Source: CAYNRA01 sp046296415 (lineage in GTDB: Bacteria > Bacteroidota > Bacteroidia > Cytophagales > Spirosomataceae). From it: DNA of 64,000 nucleotides. The stretch lies in contig JBKBLN010000001.1 of NCBI GenBank assembly GCA_046296415.1, forward strand, positions 1,395,978 through 1,459,977. The letters are read 5' to 3'. Numbering within the stretch: the first letter of the stretch is position 1; each line of letters opens with the position of its first letter. The notes beneath the pieces were generated by a model that saw only the letters and a program-made list of their open reading frames with translations, was not told where the DNA came from and ran no database searches. Positions 1 to 7,472 of this stretch are shown in pieces. The translations under genes and the position numbers were made by a program.

Positions 1-1523
1 GATATCATAAATAGGGCTCCGAAACTAGCCATCCGGTCCCATCGTCCCCACCGCGATTCTGCAAAAATCCAGTGGATATTTTGGCGTATCGGTATCACTT
101 GAACCTCATACCCTTGAAACAAAAAATTTAGTTTGGAATTAGACCTAAGAATATCAATAAAAGTACGATCCTGAAACGGAAATAATCCTTTGGATTCTAG
201 TATTCTGCGCTGATTTCCATCCCACAAGGCTAAATGATAATTTTCAAAGGAGTAAATTCCTTGTTTAAATTGTGTTTCTGCTTTCTGCCATAAATTACTC
301 AATGTGATGGGATCCTGGCCAGGTAGGTAGCGAATCCACCACGATTTCCCTAACTGAACCCAATAGTAGGGATCTTCAAAATACACTTCCGGCGTTATAG
401 GCAAACCGGGTGGTGAAGAAAAAAGTGTGTCCACTACTTGCAAGTAGGATAAACTATCGGCTGATTCCAGATAGTTCGTTTGCAGGTGCGTCGTAATACG
501 TTCTGTGGTTAAAAATTCTTTTGTAATTGCAGCTTGAATCGTGGAATCTTTCGACCATTTTTGAGTCCACCGTATCAATATGTTTTCGATTTTTGGTTGA
601 CGGGTTTCTTTTCCAGACCGAATAAACGCTTCCTTTACTATTTTTTGCTGTTTGACATGCAAATCGGCAGCATACCACGACAACATACCAGCCACGACAG
701 AGGCGAACAGAATGAGATAGAAATAACTTTTTAAACGGATTTGATAGAGCGTAACGGGTAAGGAAAAGGAACACTGGATGATCCAAACCAAAATCATGAC
801 CACTGAAATAGGCCAAAATTTAAAATAATAGAAATGGATTCCGATCCAAAAAAGGGGGACAAAAACAAATAGTAGAATACGCCAAACCAGGGAAAGGAAA
901 AGCGATTGACTGATTTGAAAGAGGAGATGATGAAATGTAAATAAGAAGATTATGATTCCTGTGTAAAACCAAAACTGATATGGATCCAGTATTTGATAGT
1001 ACAAAAAGGTTTTTCCAGTTGATATAAACCAATCTCGACAAAACCACAACACCATTTCGGTTGTCCAGAAACTTAACCATAGCAAACCAATCATCCAAAC
1101 GATACGGCTGAGTGGATTTAAGTTTCTCCACTGAAAACGGTCCAGTAGTTTGGGCAAATGCCAGATACCGTATCCTAGAATGAGAATCAAGACAATCAGA
1201 GAAAAATAGACCGAGAAGTAACTTGTATGGGCAAACCAGGCAAATCGATGAGAAAATAGGGAGTGTTGGATGGAAACATGCGGCTCTAGAAGTACTCCGT
1301 AAAGGCGTATCGTGATCCACAGCATACTCCAACTAAGCCAAGATCTCCCTGGATTTAACTCTTTCCTAGCATGTATCAACCAAAGAAAAAAGGAGCTGGC
1401 GACCAAGGCCCCACTTACCCACAGGCTCCAATCCTCAAGGGAACGGAATTGCCAAGCACCTAGACCTAGAAGGAGGCCGGTCACTAAAAAGGCAAATGGC
1501 AGAAATCGCAAGAACTGGGACAT
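1..1523 (-). CDS. Polytopic membrane protein, N-terminal part (sensor kinase-like?), runs off left edge
   Basis: The frame is open from an ATG at 1523 to the window edge (about 507 codons, no stop), so the C-terminus is missing. The first 270 or so residues hold eight or nine hydrophobic, Trp/Phe-rich segments, beginning with FLPFAFLVTGLLLGLGAW. About 200 mostly hydrophilic residues follow, and the visible end (SFGALFMI) looks like another membrane segment beginning. Many helices, then an extracytoplasmic domain, then one more helix is the layout of large membrane histidine kinases common in Bacteroidota. HAMP and kinase domains would lie outside the window, so this function is inference. The frame stays open about 85 bp upstream of the ATG without another ATG, so the start is likely but not certain. 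IscA-like gene lies 87 bp upstream on the same strand. Confidence 0.6.
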   Translation of the reverse strand, partial: MSQFLRFLPFAFLVTGLLLGLGAWQFRSLEDWSLWVSGALVASSFFLWLIHARKELNPGRSWLSWSMLWITIRLYGVLLEPHVSIQHSLFSHRFAWFAHTSYFSVYFSLIVLILILGYGIWHLPKLLDRFQWRNLNPLSRIVWMIGLLWLSFWTTEMVLWFCRDWFISTGKTFLYYQILDPYQFWFYTGIIIFLFTFHHLLFQISQSLFLSLVWRILLFVFVPLFWIGIHFYYFKFWPISVVMILVWIIQCSFSLPVTLYQIRLKSYFYLILFASVVAGMLSWYAADLHVKQQKIVKEAFIRSGKETRQPKIENILIRWTQKWSKDSTIQAAITKEFLTTERITTHLQTNYLESADSLSYLQVVDTLFSSPPGLPITPEVYFEDPYYWVQLGKSWWIRYLPGQDPITLSNLWQKAETQFKQGIYSFENYHLALWDGNQRRILESKGLFPFQDRTFIDILRSNSKLNFLFQGYEVQVIPIRQNIHWIFAESRWGRWDRMASFGALFMI

Positions 1524-1610
1524 AAAATAAGGTAAAGTCGCAGTACCCAAAGGGTAAAAAATCGTGCCAAAAATGATTTGCCTATTTATTTTGCGGGAAA
1601 AGATATTTCA

Positions 1611-1889
1611 TCATGATTTGGTTATGGTGAAGGCAGCCGATCCATCTGTGATTTGATAATCGATGGTTACCCCAATTAAATACATCAAGTGGCGTTTATC
1701 AATGAGAACATCAATCCCCTCAACTCGGTGGATTTCGTCATGCTCAGCGGGTTGATCGAATCCCAGAATATATTGAGCCGAGCAGGCTCCACCTTTGATC
1801 CCGACACGTAGGTAATACCCCTGAGGTAGGGCAGGAGAGTGAAGACTTTCTTGAATAGCCTCGTGGGCATCAGGGGAGATGGTAATCAT
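1611..1889 (-). CDS. IscA/HesB-family iron-sulfur assembly protein, short form without the C-terminal CxC
   Basis: A 92-residue protein of the A-type Fe-S carrier fold. The first conserved cysteine is present at about residue 36 in KGGACSAQY, and the YLIGVTIDY strand matches the family. Canonical IscA proteins are about 107 residues and end in a CGCG motif that supplies two more ligands. This protein ends at AFTITKS followed by tandem TGA TGA stops, so those cysteines are absent. I believe similar short homologues occur in other Cytophagales, which would make this a subfamily rather than a damaged gene; that is from memory. Start chosen at the ATG of MITISPD, the usual family N-terminus; an in-frame ATG at 1919 would add ten residues. 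It may bind iron or a labile cluster differently from IscA. Confidence 0.8.
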   Translation of the reverse strand: MITISPDAHEAIQESLHSPALPQGYYLRVGIKGGACSAQYILGFDQPAEHDEIHRVEGIDVLIDKRHLMYLIGVTIDYQITDGSAAFTITKS

Positions 1890-1945
1890 ATTGGTTCGTT
1901 TCTCCCACAAAATTACCATATTTGCAAGGTAAACAAAATTTAGAA

Positions 1946-2473
1946 ATGAACGGAGATATTTTACCCGGGTTGGTGGGTTTGGGTTTGGGGGCCTTGCTGG
2001 TTTTTTTGGGAATTCAAGCATATGCGCTATGGCAGAAAAAATTAGCGTTAAAAGAGAAACGAGAGGAGGCATTTCGAACGCTAATCCCTCTACGTCTACA
2101 GGCATATGAGCGTTTGGTTCTGTTGTTGGAACGGATCAGTCCCGAGCAACTCATTGCCCGGATGCCCGAAGAAGGTCGAGATGGGCCAGCTTGGGTAGCC
2201 CAACAATGGATAGTCCAGAGTATTCGAGAGGAATTTCAGCACAACATTACCCAGCAGATTTATGTTGAAGAAGCCACTTGGATCAAAATTCGGGAGTCTG
2301 TCGACCAATTGATTTGGCAAGTCAACCAAATTCCAGCACAATTGAGTGCCGAGGCAGACGGCCGTACTTTTTTGAAGACTTGGGTACGATTTCGCATGGA
2401 CCATCCCAATATACTCGAGGATGCTTTGTCCAGTATCCGACAGGATATGCAAAAAGAATGGCGTGGGGAATAA
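1946..2473 (+). CDS. DUF7935-like membrane-anchored protein
   Basis: A 175-residue protein with one N-terminal membrane helix (about residues 5-28, LPGLVGLGLGALLVFLGIQA) followed by a charged helical region containing AYERLVLLLERISPEQL and a cytoplasmic-looking domain rich in Gln and Glu. It resembles a conserved Bacteroidota family of unknown function (DUF7935), recognised from memory. The start is the ATG at 1946; a TTG at 1922 in the same frame is less likely. It is divergent from the IscA-like gene with only 56 bp between starts, so the two promoters must be closely packed. It ends 3-4 bp before a palindromic terminator shared with the convergent RRM gene. Confidence 0.7.
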   Translation: MNGDILPGLVGLGLGALLVFLGIQAYALWQKKLALKEKREEAFRTLIPLRLQAYERLVLLLERISPEQLIARMPEEGRDGPAWVAQQWIVQSIREEFQHNITQQIYVEEATWIKIRESVDQLIWQVNQIPAQLSAEADGRTFLKTWVRFRMDHPNILEDALSSIRQDMQKEWRGE

Positions 2474-2476
2474 AAA

Positions 2477-2500
2477 AAGGGGATTCAATTGAATCCCCTT
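2477..2500. terminator. Bidirectional intrinsic terminator between the DUF7935-like and RRM genes
   Basis: A perfect palindrome, AAGGGGATTC/GAATCCCCTT around a central AATT, lies between two convergent genes. It follows the plus-strand stop by three bases. On the minus strand the stem runs into T residues from the flanking A-run at 2472-2478. On the plus strand the tail is CTTCTTC, a weaker U-tract. It probably stops transcription from both sides, more strongly on the minus strand. Confidence 0.75.
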
Positions 2501-2522
2501 CTTCATCTATGAAAAGAAAACC

Positions 2523-2849
2523 TTAGTATCTTTCCCGACGCTCGAAACCACCTGACCGACGATCTCCGCCGAAACCACCTGGACGACGCTCGCGTCTTTC
2601 ACCACCTTCACGTGGCTCAGCAATTTTTACGACGATGGTGCGACCATCAAAATCAGTATCATTTAATGCGTTGATTGCGTTTTGCGCTTCATCATCATTA
2701 GGCATTTCAACGAACCCGAATCCTTTAGAACGGCCAGTGAATTTGTCCATTACGATTTTAGCTGAATCAACGGTACCGAATTCTTCAAACGCATCCCGAA
2801 GGGTATCTTCTTGCGTGTCGTAATTCAATTTTGCTACGAAAATGTTCAT
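2523..2849 (-). CDS. RRM-domain RNA-binding protein with Arg/Gly-rich tail
   Basis: A 108-residue protein with a single RNA recognition motif at about residues 2-80: RNP2 is IFVAKL (3-8) and RNP1 is KGFGFVEM (42-49). The tail from about residue 82 is rich in Arg, Gly and Glu (REGGERRERRPGGF), like RGG-type tails that add nonspecific RNA affinity. Such small RRM proteins occur in Bacteroidota and cyanobacteria and are often abundant or cold-induced; that role is family knowledge, not visible here. Start is the ATG at 2849. The preceding 150 bp is AT-rich and noncoding, with a TACATTTG box at 2905-2912 that would leave a leader of roughly 50 nt. The gene is convergent with the DUF7935-like gene and shares its terminator. 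Confidence 0.9.
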   Translation of the reverse strand: MNIFVAKLNYDTQEDTLRDAFEEFGTVDSAKIVMDKFTGRSKGFGFVEMPNDDEAQNAINALNDTDFDGRTIVVKIAEPREGGERRERRPGGFGGDRRSGGFERRERY

Positions 2850-2904
2850 GAGAAAAAAAAAGTTAAAAAGTAAAAAATGTACAGAGAAAAACTGCGTAGC
2901 AAAA

Positions 2905-2912
2905 CAAATGTA
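2905..2912 (-). promoter_or_regulatory. Possible -7 promoter box for the RRM gene
   Basis: On the minus strand this reads TACATTTG, an exact match to the Bacteroidota -7 consensus TAnnTTTG. There is no TTG at the expected -33 distance, so support is partial. A start near 2898 would give a leader of about 50 nt. Confidence 0.35.
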
Positions 2913-3001
2913 GAACAAAACAAAGAATGCTTACCGGAGAAATGCTCAAATACTAAGTAAAGGTAGGAATAATATTTTGATATCCAATTTTTTCCCAACT
3001 T

Positions 3002-3922
3002 TTATAATCCAAGTCCTTCAATAGAGGTATATATATTACGTAAACTGATGATTATGACGACGATTCCAACAAAAATGAACAGGGGTTTCACTGGAACCTT
3101 TCGTAAAATCAGGGCGGCCATTGGGGCTGCTATCACTCCACCCAAAATCAGTCCAAGAATAACTTGCCAATGGGTGAGGCCTAAAAAGGCGATGAAAGTA
3201 AGGGAACTGGCTAAACTGACAAAAAACTCGGTTAAATTGACTGACCCAATGGTGTAGACCGGATTTCGACCGTTCGCAATCAAGGTAGAACTTACGATGG
3301 GCCCCCAACCCCCTCCTCCTATGGCATCAAAAAATCCACCAAACCAGGCCAAAACACCCAACCGTTTGATCGGCTTCTTCTGAATAACTGGGCCTACGAT
3401 TTTTAGAATGATTCGGATCCCTAAATAAAGCGTGTATATGGCTATTATGGGTTTCAGGATGGGATTATACTGCTCAAACGAACTAAGTAAATAGGCACCG
3501 ATAATGGATCCCAACACACCTGGCAATAACAGGTGGCGAAACAACTTTTTATTTACATTCCCAAATTTCAAATGACTGAGGCCCGACACCCCGCTCGTAA
3601 ATATTTCACTCGCATGTACACTCGCACTCGCGGCGGCTGGACTAATACCAACGGAAAGTAAAAATGTCGTGGCACTAACCCCATACGCCATTCCCAATGC
3701 CCCGTCAATCATTTGAGCAAAAAAACCGGCAGCCATGAACCACAAAATTTGTTCATCTAAGCTTTGCCATAAAAACCAAATCCGGTCACCAAAATAGGAA
3801 AATGGGATCAAACTGAATAAAATATGGCCGCCCACCATCCAACCGACCGCCGATCCCACCTTTACCCACATCGGGGGTACTACCCACGGTTTTTTGTCTT
3901 GATTCGAATTGCTTTCTTGCAT
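3002..3922 (-). CDS. TSUP-family (TauE/SafE) sulfite/organosulfonate exporter-like membrane protein
   Basis: A 306-residue polytopic protein. After a 60-residue N-terminal extension with one hydrophobic segment, the TSUP core begins at FFAQMIDGALGMAYGV, the family's first repeat motif. The second repeat carries FGGFFDAIGGGGWGPI, the matching motif of the internal duplication. Seven or eight membrane helices are likely. Family members move sulfite, sulfoacetate, thiosulfate or sulfate; substrate cannot be read from sequence. The sulfate assimilation operon at 14479-20211 makes a sulfur anion plausible but is not proof. The ATG at 3922 follows a good promoter-like site (3947-3977). It is transcribed alone, downstream of a dyad symmetry at 4026-4052. 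Confidence 0.85.
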   Translation of the reverse strand: MQESNSNQDKKPWVVPPMWVKVGSAVGWMVGGHILFSLIPFSYFGDRIWFLWQSLDEQILWFMAAGFFAQMIDGALGMAYGVSATTFLLSVGISPAAASASVHASEIFTSGVSGLSHLKFGNVNKKLFRHLLLPGVLGSIIGAYLLSSFEQYNPILKPIIAIYTLYLGIRIILKIVGPVIQKKPIKRLGVLAWFGGFFDAIGGGGWGPIVSSTLIANGRNPVYTIGSVNLTEFFVSLASSLTFIAFLGLTHWQVILGLILGGVIAAPMAALILRKVPVKPLFIFVGIVVIIISLRNIYTSIEGLGL

Positions 3923-3946
3923 GAAGTTGTGTATTCAAAATTTCGA

Positions 3947-3977
3947 CAAAAGTATCAAAAACTATTTAATCTACCAA
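3947..3977 (-). promoter_or_regulatory. Bacteroidota-type promoter for the TSUP gene
   Basis: On the minus strand, TTG (3977-3975), a 20-nt spacer and TACTTTTG (3954-3947) fit TTG-N19..21-TAnnTTTG. Transcription would begin near 3940, giving a leader of under 20 nt before the ATG at 3922. No Shine-Dalgarno sequence is seen. Confidence 0.6.
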
Positions 3978-4025
3978 ATCAATAGATTTTATCGTGTGCA
4001 TTCAATTCTCGGGTAGGGGCCTTGT

Positions 4026-4052
4026 TTTCGTCTTGACATTATTAAGACGAAA
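4026..4052. repeat. 9-bp inverted repeat between the GT-C gene and the TSUP gene
   Basis: TTTCGTCTT (4026-4034) and AAGACGAAA (4044-4052) form perfect arms around a 9-nt loop. The dyad begins 8 bp past the stop of the minus-strand GT-C gene, but no T-run follows it, so it is a poor intrinsic terminator. It also sits about 75 bp upstream of the TSUP promoter, where it could be an operator or an mRNA 3'-end stabiliser. Confidence 0.5.
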
Positions 4053-4060
4053 CCTTATCC

Positions 4061-6013
4061 TTACTTGGTAGGTGCGTACCGAATTACCTGGATATCTTTA
4101 CCTATAAATTTGGAATGGAACGGTATATTTTCTTCCAAAGGTGTATCTAGAACGATCAAACAATCTCCCTGTGGTTGTCCTTTTTTATACCCACTAAATT
4201 GGGTGGAAGGTGCCCGGTTTAAAATCAGCTTTCTAACCGGATACTCCATGGCATCGAATCCCATCATCAAATCTAGGTTGATGCAGTGTTGTGCCTGGGT
4301 CCAGTCCACCGCTTTTTGTATCTCTTGACGAATATGAAAGCGATTTTGAAAATAATTTCCCTCCCGACTTTCCATCCATGCTGTTTTTCGTTGTGGTACT
4401 TGAAGTTTGTCAATCAAATACCGAACTAGTTCCTTATCTTTTTGGTAGTCCCGATTTCCCTTCAATAAATATCGTTCAGCATCCATCGGATCTTGTTCGT
4501 AAAATTCTTTAAGATAAACAGAATCCTTTTCGAAAAAGGACGACTCCAAAACGGCGTGCGGTTGATTTCGCATCAGGCGAATCTTATTTTCAACCACAAC
4601 CAACGGTTTTGATTTATTTCCGAGCCAAATAGGTATTTGTAGGAAAATCACAAACAAATACACATAGGAAAGCTTGATCCGTTTTGGGAGACTAAAGGCA
4701 ATAGGCACGGCCGTCAATAAAATCCATCCACAAAGCAATCGATTGTGCATGGGTTGGTATTTTAATAAAACATTGAATACCAGAAAACTCATCCCAATTC
4801 CAAGCCAAATCCTTCGCTGAGTTCCTCGTAAAAAGCCCACCCCACCCAAGATGACCACCATCCCGAGCCAAATTAATGATCCCGCATTATCTTCAGTAAA
4901 CAGAAAAGGTAATTCAAAATGAAAATTTTCATAGGTTGACTCGGGAGCATTTAGATCAATCCCCAGCCACTGATGGATCTGGTCAAAAACCCGAATCATC
5001 CAATGGTTCCATTGAGAACTGGGCAAAGAAAGGTTATTTCCCAACGTTCGCAGTGTATTGGAAATAGCAATCTGACCTGAGATCTCATCATTTGATACGT
5101 TAATATAATCTGGATGGCCCTTCATAGGCCCAAGCGGACTTCCGTATGCGTTGTAATTTCGGAGCCAAAAAGGCCCCAAAGTAATCACTGCTAAAATCAA
5201 CCCAAGGGGTATCATACGAAGTAACCTGTGTTTCTCTTTCCAAATGGCATATAATCCCCAAGGTAGATACAACATCCAAACGGTATACTTCACCCAACCA
5301 CCGACTACCAAAGCCAACGTCAGCCAAAATAGTTCTCGTTTGAGTGTAAAAAATATGGCTGAAATCAAAAAAAATCCAGCTACTAAATCATTTTGGGTAG
5401 TGGTGGATTCGAAACCAATCATTGGATGAACCAATCCCAACAACATGCCTACTGTTTGAGTATTTTGATCGCCCCCTAAATGCCTGATTATTAGTTTTAT
5501 GCCCAACAAAGATCCCACCAAGGCAGCCCATTGAAGTACATTCAGCAGGTGGTCATCTCCGACCATCCAATACAAATGCACCAAAATATATTCGGCTAGT
5601 GGATTGTAATAAAGTTGTCGCGCAATGCCAGTGGTATAAAAGGAAACCTCTTGATTTTGTATCCAAGTCAAGACTCTAGGCAGGTGGTACGACATCGAAT
5701 CATAATTATTGGGAGGAAAATAGACCGCTTGGAGGCCATAAACACCCAATATTCCGAGCAACCCAAACGGGAGGTGTGGCTCCCCTCTCTTTAATTTTTT
5801 GGAAAAAAAATAGGCCGGTATTGCCCCTATAGCCCACCAAAAGGCCAATGAATAGGGAGAAATAAGCCTCCCTATCGATAAAACTTCCACCCCAATTCCT
5901 GCCCACAGGGCGATTATCAAACCTACTTTTAGAATGGATTCCGCTCGAGAATCGGATGGGATTCGGTTAAACCATTGCCAAACAAAAAATAAAAAACAGA
6001 TCAGTAAAGCCAA
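4061..6013 (-). CDS. GT-C-fold (GT39-like) membrane glycosyltransferase or related polytopic protein
   Basis: About 650 residues with roughly ten or eleven membrane helices in the first 450, then a soluble C-terminal region of about 200 residues. The first large loop contains PPNNYDSMSYHLPRVLTWI and YYNPLAEYILVHLYW, resembling GT39-type lipid-linked sugar transferases in which an acidic residue in this loop acts on the sugar. Substrate is unknown. No ATG occurs near the N-terminus. The likely start is a TTG at 6013, one base after the upstream carboxypeptidase stop, so translational coupling is likely; an ATT two codons earlier overlaps that stop. The pairing suggests a role in envelope polymer modification, by context only. 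Confidence 0.7.
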   Translation of the reverse strand: MALLICFLFFVWQWFNRIPSDSRAESILKVGLIIALWAGIGVEVLSIGRLISPYSLAFWWAIGAIPAYFFSKKLKRGEPHLPFGLLGILGVYGLQAVYFPPNNYDSMSYHLPRVLTWIQNQEVSFYTTGIARQLYYNPLAEYILVHLYWMVGDDHLLNVLQWAALVGSLLGIKLIIRHLGGDQNTQTVGMLLGLVHPMIGFESTTTQNDLVAGFFLISAIFFTLKRELFWLTLALVVGGWVKYTVWMLYLPWGLYAIWKEKHRLLRMIPLGLILAVITLGPFWLRNYNAYGSPLGPMKGHPDYINVSNDEISGQIAISNTLRTLGNNLSLPSSQWNHWMIRVFDQIHQWLGIDLNAPESTYENFHFELPFLFTEDNAGSLIWLGMVVILGGVGFLRGTQRRIWLGIGMSFLVFNVLLKYQPMHNRLLCGWILLTAVPIAFSLPKRIKLSYVYLFVIFLQIPIWLGNKSKPLVVVENKIRLMRNQPHAVLESSFFEKDSVYLKEFYEQDPMDAERYLLKGNRDYQKDKELVRYLIDKLQVPQRKTAWMESREGNYFQNRFHIRQEIQKAVDWTQAQHCINLDLMMGFDAMEYPVRKLILNRAPSTQFSGYKKGQPQGDCLIVLDTPLEENIPFHSKFIGKDIQVIRYAPTK

Positions 6014-6014
6014 G

Positions 6015-7367
6015 TTAATATTGATTTAATTGAGCAAAAAAGGTTTGGAAGAAGTTTCGGGCGGGGCGACTTTGGTCGGGTGCCAACGGATATGCACCCA
6101 CAAAAAATGCATACCAAATTCCTCGTTTCGATTTAAAATACCCCGCATAGGTTCTAACACCTTGGATTGAACCACTTTTTACATACACCGGGATACCAAC
6201 TGGCGAAAAAGATTTTACAGTACCCGACTTCCCAAGTTGGGGCAGCCAAGATATCCACCCTTCGGGTTCATTTTGACGTGAAATTTGGATAAGGTACTCG
6301 GTAAATCGAGTGGGTTGTAGAATGGTTTGGCTTGATAAACCACTGCCATCCTGCCAAAATGGAGTAGGAAGTTCTGTTGATGGAATCATGGATTTTAAAC
6401 CGTCCCAGCTTAAAAAATCAACCGGGCTCCAAGCTTTCTTTAGCAATGCATCAGCAAACAAATTCACACTTTCTGCTAAACAAATTTCCCCTATTTCTTG
6501 GATCGTGGGACTTTCCCAAACGACTAATTTATTTTCTGGAGAATGGTCGGGTGTTTCTGCTGGGATCCAATCAATCCCCTCTCTATAAAGTCTGGACTTT
6601 AGTAGTTCTTGAAACACTTGGAATGGGTCATGTATACTACCTTTAACTGGGAAATGTTGAGAGCCCAACGGGACAGTCCCACGAAGGGTAATCACTCGGC
6701 TTCCGGGTGCAGAATAAATCAGCACTTGATCGCCCGAGCCTGGAGGCCCAGTTGTGACGTAATTCTCTATGGTCCATGTAGTAGATTTTGGCTGTATAGA
6801 TACAATTGAACTTGGGGAGCCCATTTTTGTTCCAGCCTGAAAGTACACAGTAAATTTATTTTCTTCAAAATTGAAAACTTGGGGGACGGCTCCGTAATAA
6901 TTCCCCATATCACCCCATGTCCAAGAGTCTGGAATTTGGTTAAATGAATTTAGATTCTTTAATCGAATCTGGCCTTGAATCTGTCGGATTCCCAAACTTT
7001 TCAACGAACTAATCAGTTGTGCAATAGGATCAAGGTTAGGCCATCTGGAGGAACCAAGCGTCGGGTCGCCACTTCCCTGTATGACCAAGTCGCCCCACAA
7101 GGTTTTCTCCTGGATACTACCCGTATGGTAAACGGGTGTCTGAAAACGATAAGCGGAACCCAACTTCTGTTTGGCAAATGCCACCGACACAATCTTCCAA
7201 GTGGAGGCGGGCGAAATCCATTCGGTACCGCGGTGTTGGAAAACTTCCCGCCCGGTATCCATTCGACGTATCGAGGCCGCAACAGGGAATGCCTGCTGGT
7301 CGATTAGTTGTGGGATTGAATCTTGCCAGAAGATAGAAGAAATAAAAAGGAAGGTGGATTTTAACAT
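6015..7367 (-). CDS. dacB: D-alanyl-D-alanine carboxypeptidase/endopeptidase, PBP4 (S13) family
   Basis: A 450-residue penicillin-binding protein. The three active-site motifs are visible: SxxK as STWK at 55-58, SxN as SVN near residue 300, and KSG in the KTG position near 408. The motif spacing, with a large insertion between the first two, is that of family S13 (PBP4/DacB). A short hydrophobic N-terminus (MLKSTFLFISSIFW) looks like a signal peptide, placing the enzyme in the periplasm, where it trims or opens peptidoglycan cross-links. The ATG at 7367 is the only good start. It heads a two-gene unit with the GT-C-like gene and is divergent from the beta-CASP nuclease gene. Confidence 0.9.
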   Translation of the reverse strand: MLKSTFLFISSIFWQDSIPQLIDQQAFPVAASIRRMDTGREVFQHRGTEWISPASTWKIVSVAFAKQKLGSAYRFQTPVYHTGSIQEKTLWGDLVIQGSGDPTLGSSRWPNLDPIAQLISSLKSLGIRQIQGQIRLKNLNSFNQIPDSWTWGDMGNYYGAVPQVFNFEENKFTVYFQAGTKMGSPSSIVSIQPKSTTWTIENYVTTGPPGSGDQVLIYSAPGSRVITLRGTVPLGSQHFPVKGSIHDPFQVFQELLKSRLYREGIDWIPAETPDHSPENKLVVWESPTIQEIGEICLAESVNLFADALLKKAWSPVDFLSWDGLKSMIPSTELPTPFWQDGSGLSSQTILQPTRFTEYLIQISRQNEPEGWISWLPQLGKSGTVKSFSPVGIPVYVKSGSIQGVRTYAGYFKSKRGIWYAFFVGAYPLAPDQSRPARNFFQTFFAQLNQY

Positions 7368-7410
7368 AGGGAATCAACGAATGAGGCAATAAAAAGCTTT
7401 TTTATATTGT

Positions 7411-7418
7411 TATCTTTG
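7411..7418 (+). promoter_or_regulatory. -7 promoter box for the beta-CASP/accA gene run
   Basis: TATCTTTG followed by CG matches the TAnnTTTG consensus and its common downstream context. No TTG lies at the ideal -33 distance. A start near 7425 would leave about 48 nt before the ATG at 7473. It would drive a run of up to seven plus-strand genes. Confidence 0.45.
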
Positions 7419-7472
7419 CGCTCTTTTTAGGTAAAAATAATAGTTGGAAGCGATTCCAGTAGAATATATTTC

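Noticed and set aside
454..1332. Two minus-strand frames (454-816 and 820-1332) that could look like genes
   Set aside because: They are out of frame with the continuous 507-codon frame from 1523 to the edge, whose translation has well-formed membrane helices and natural composition.
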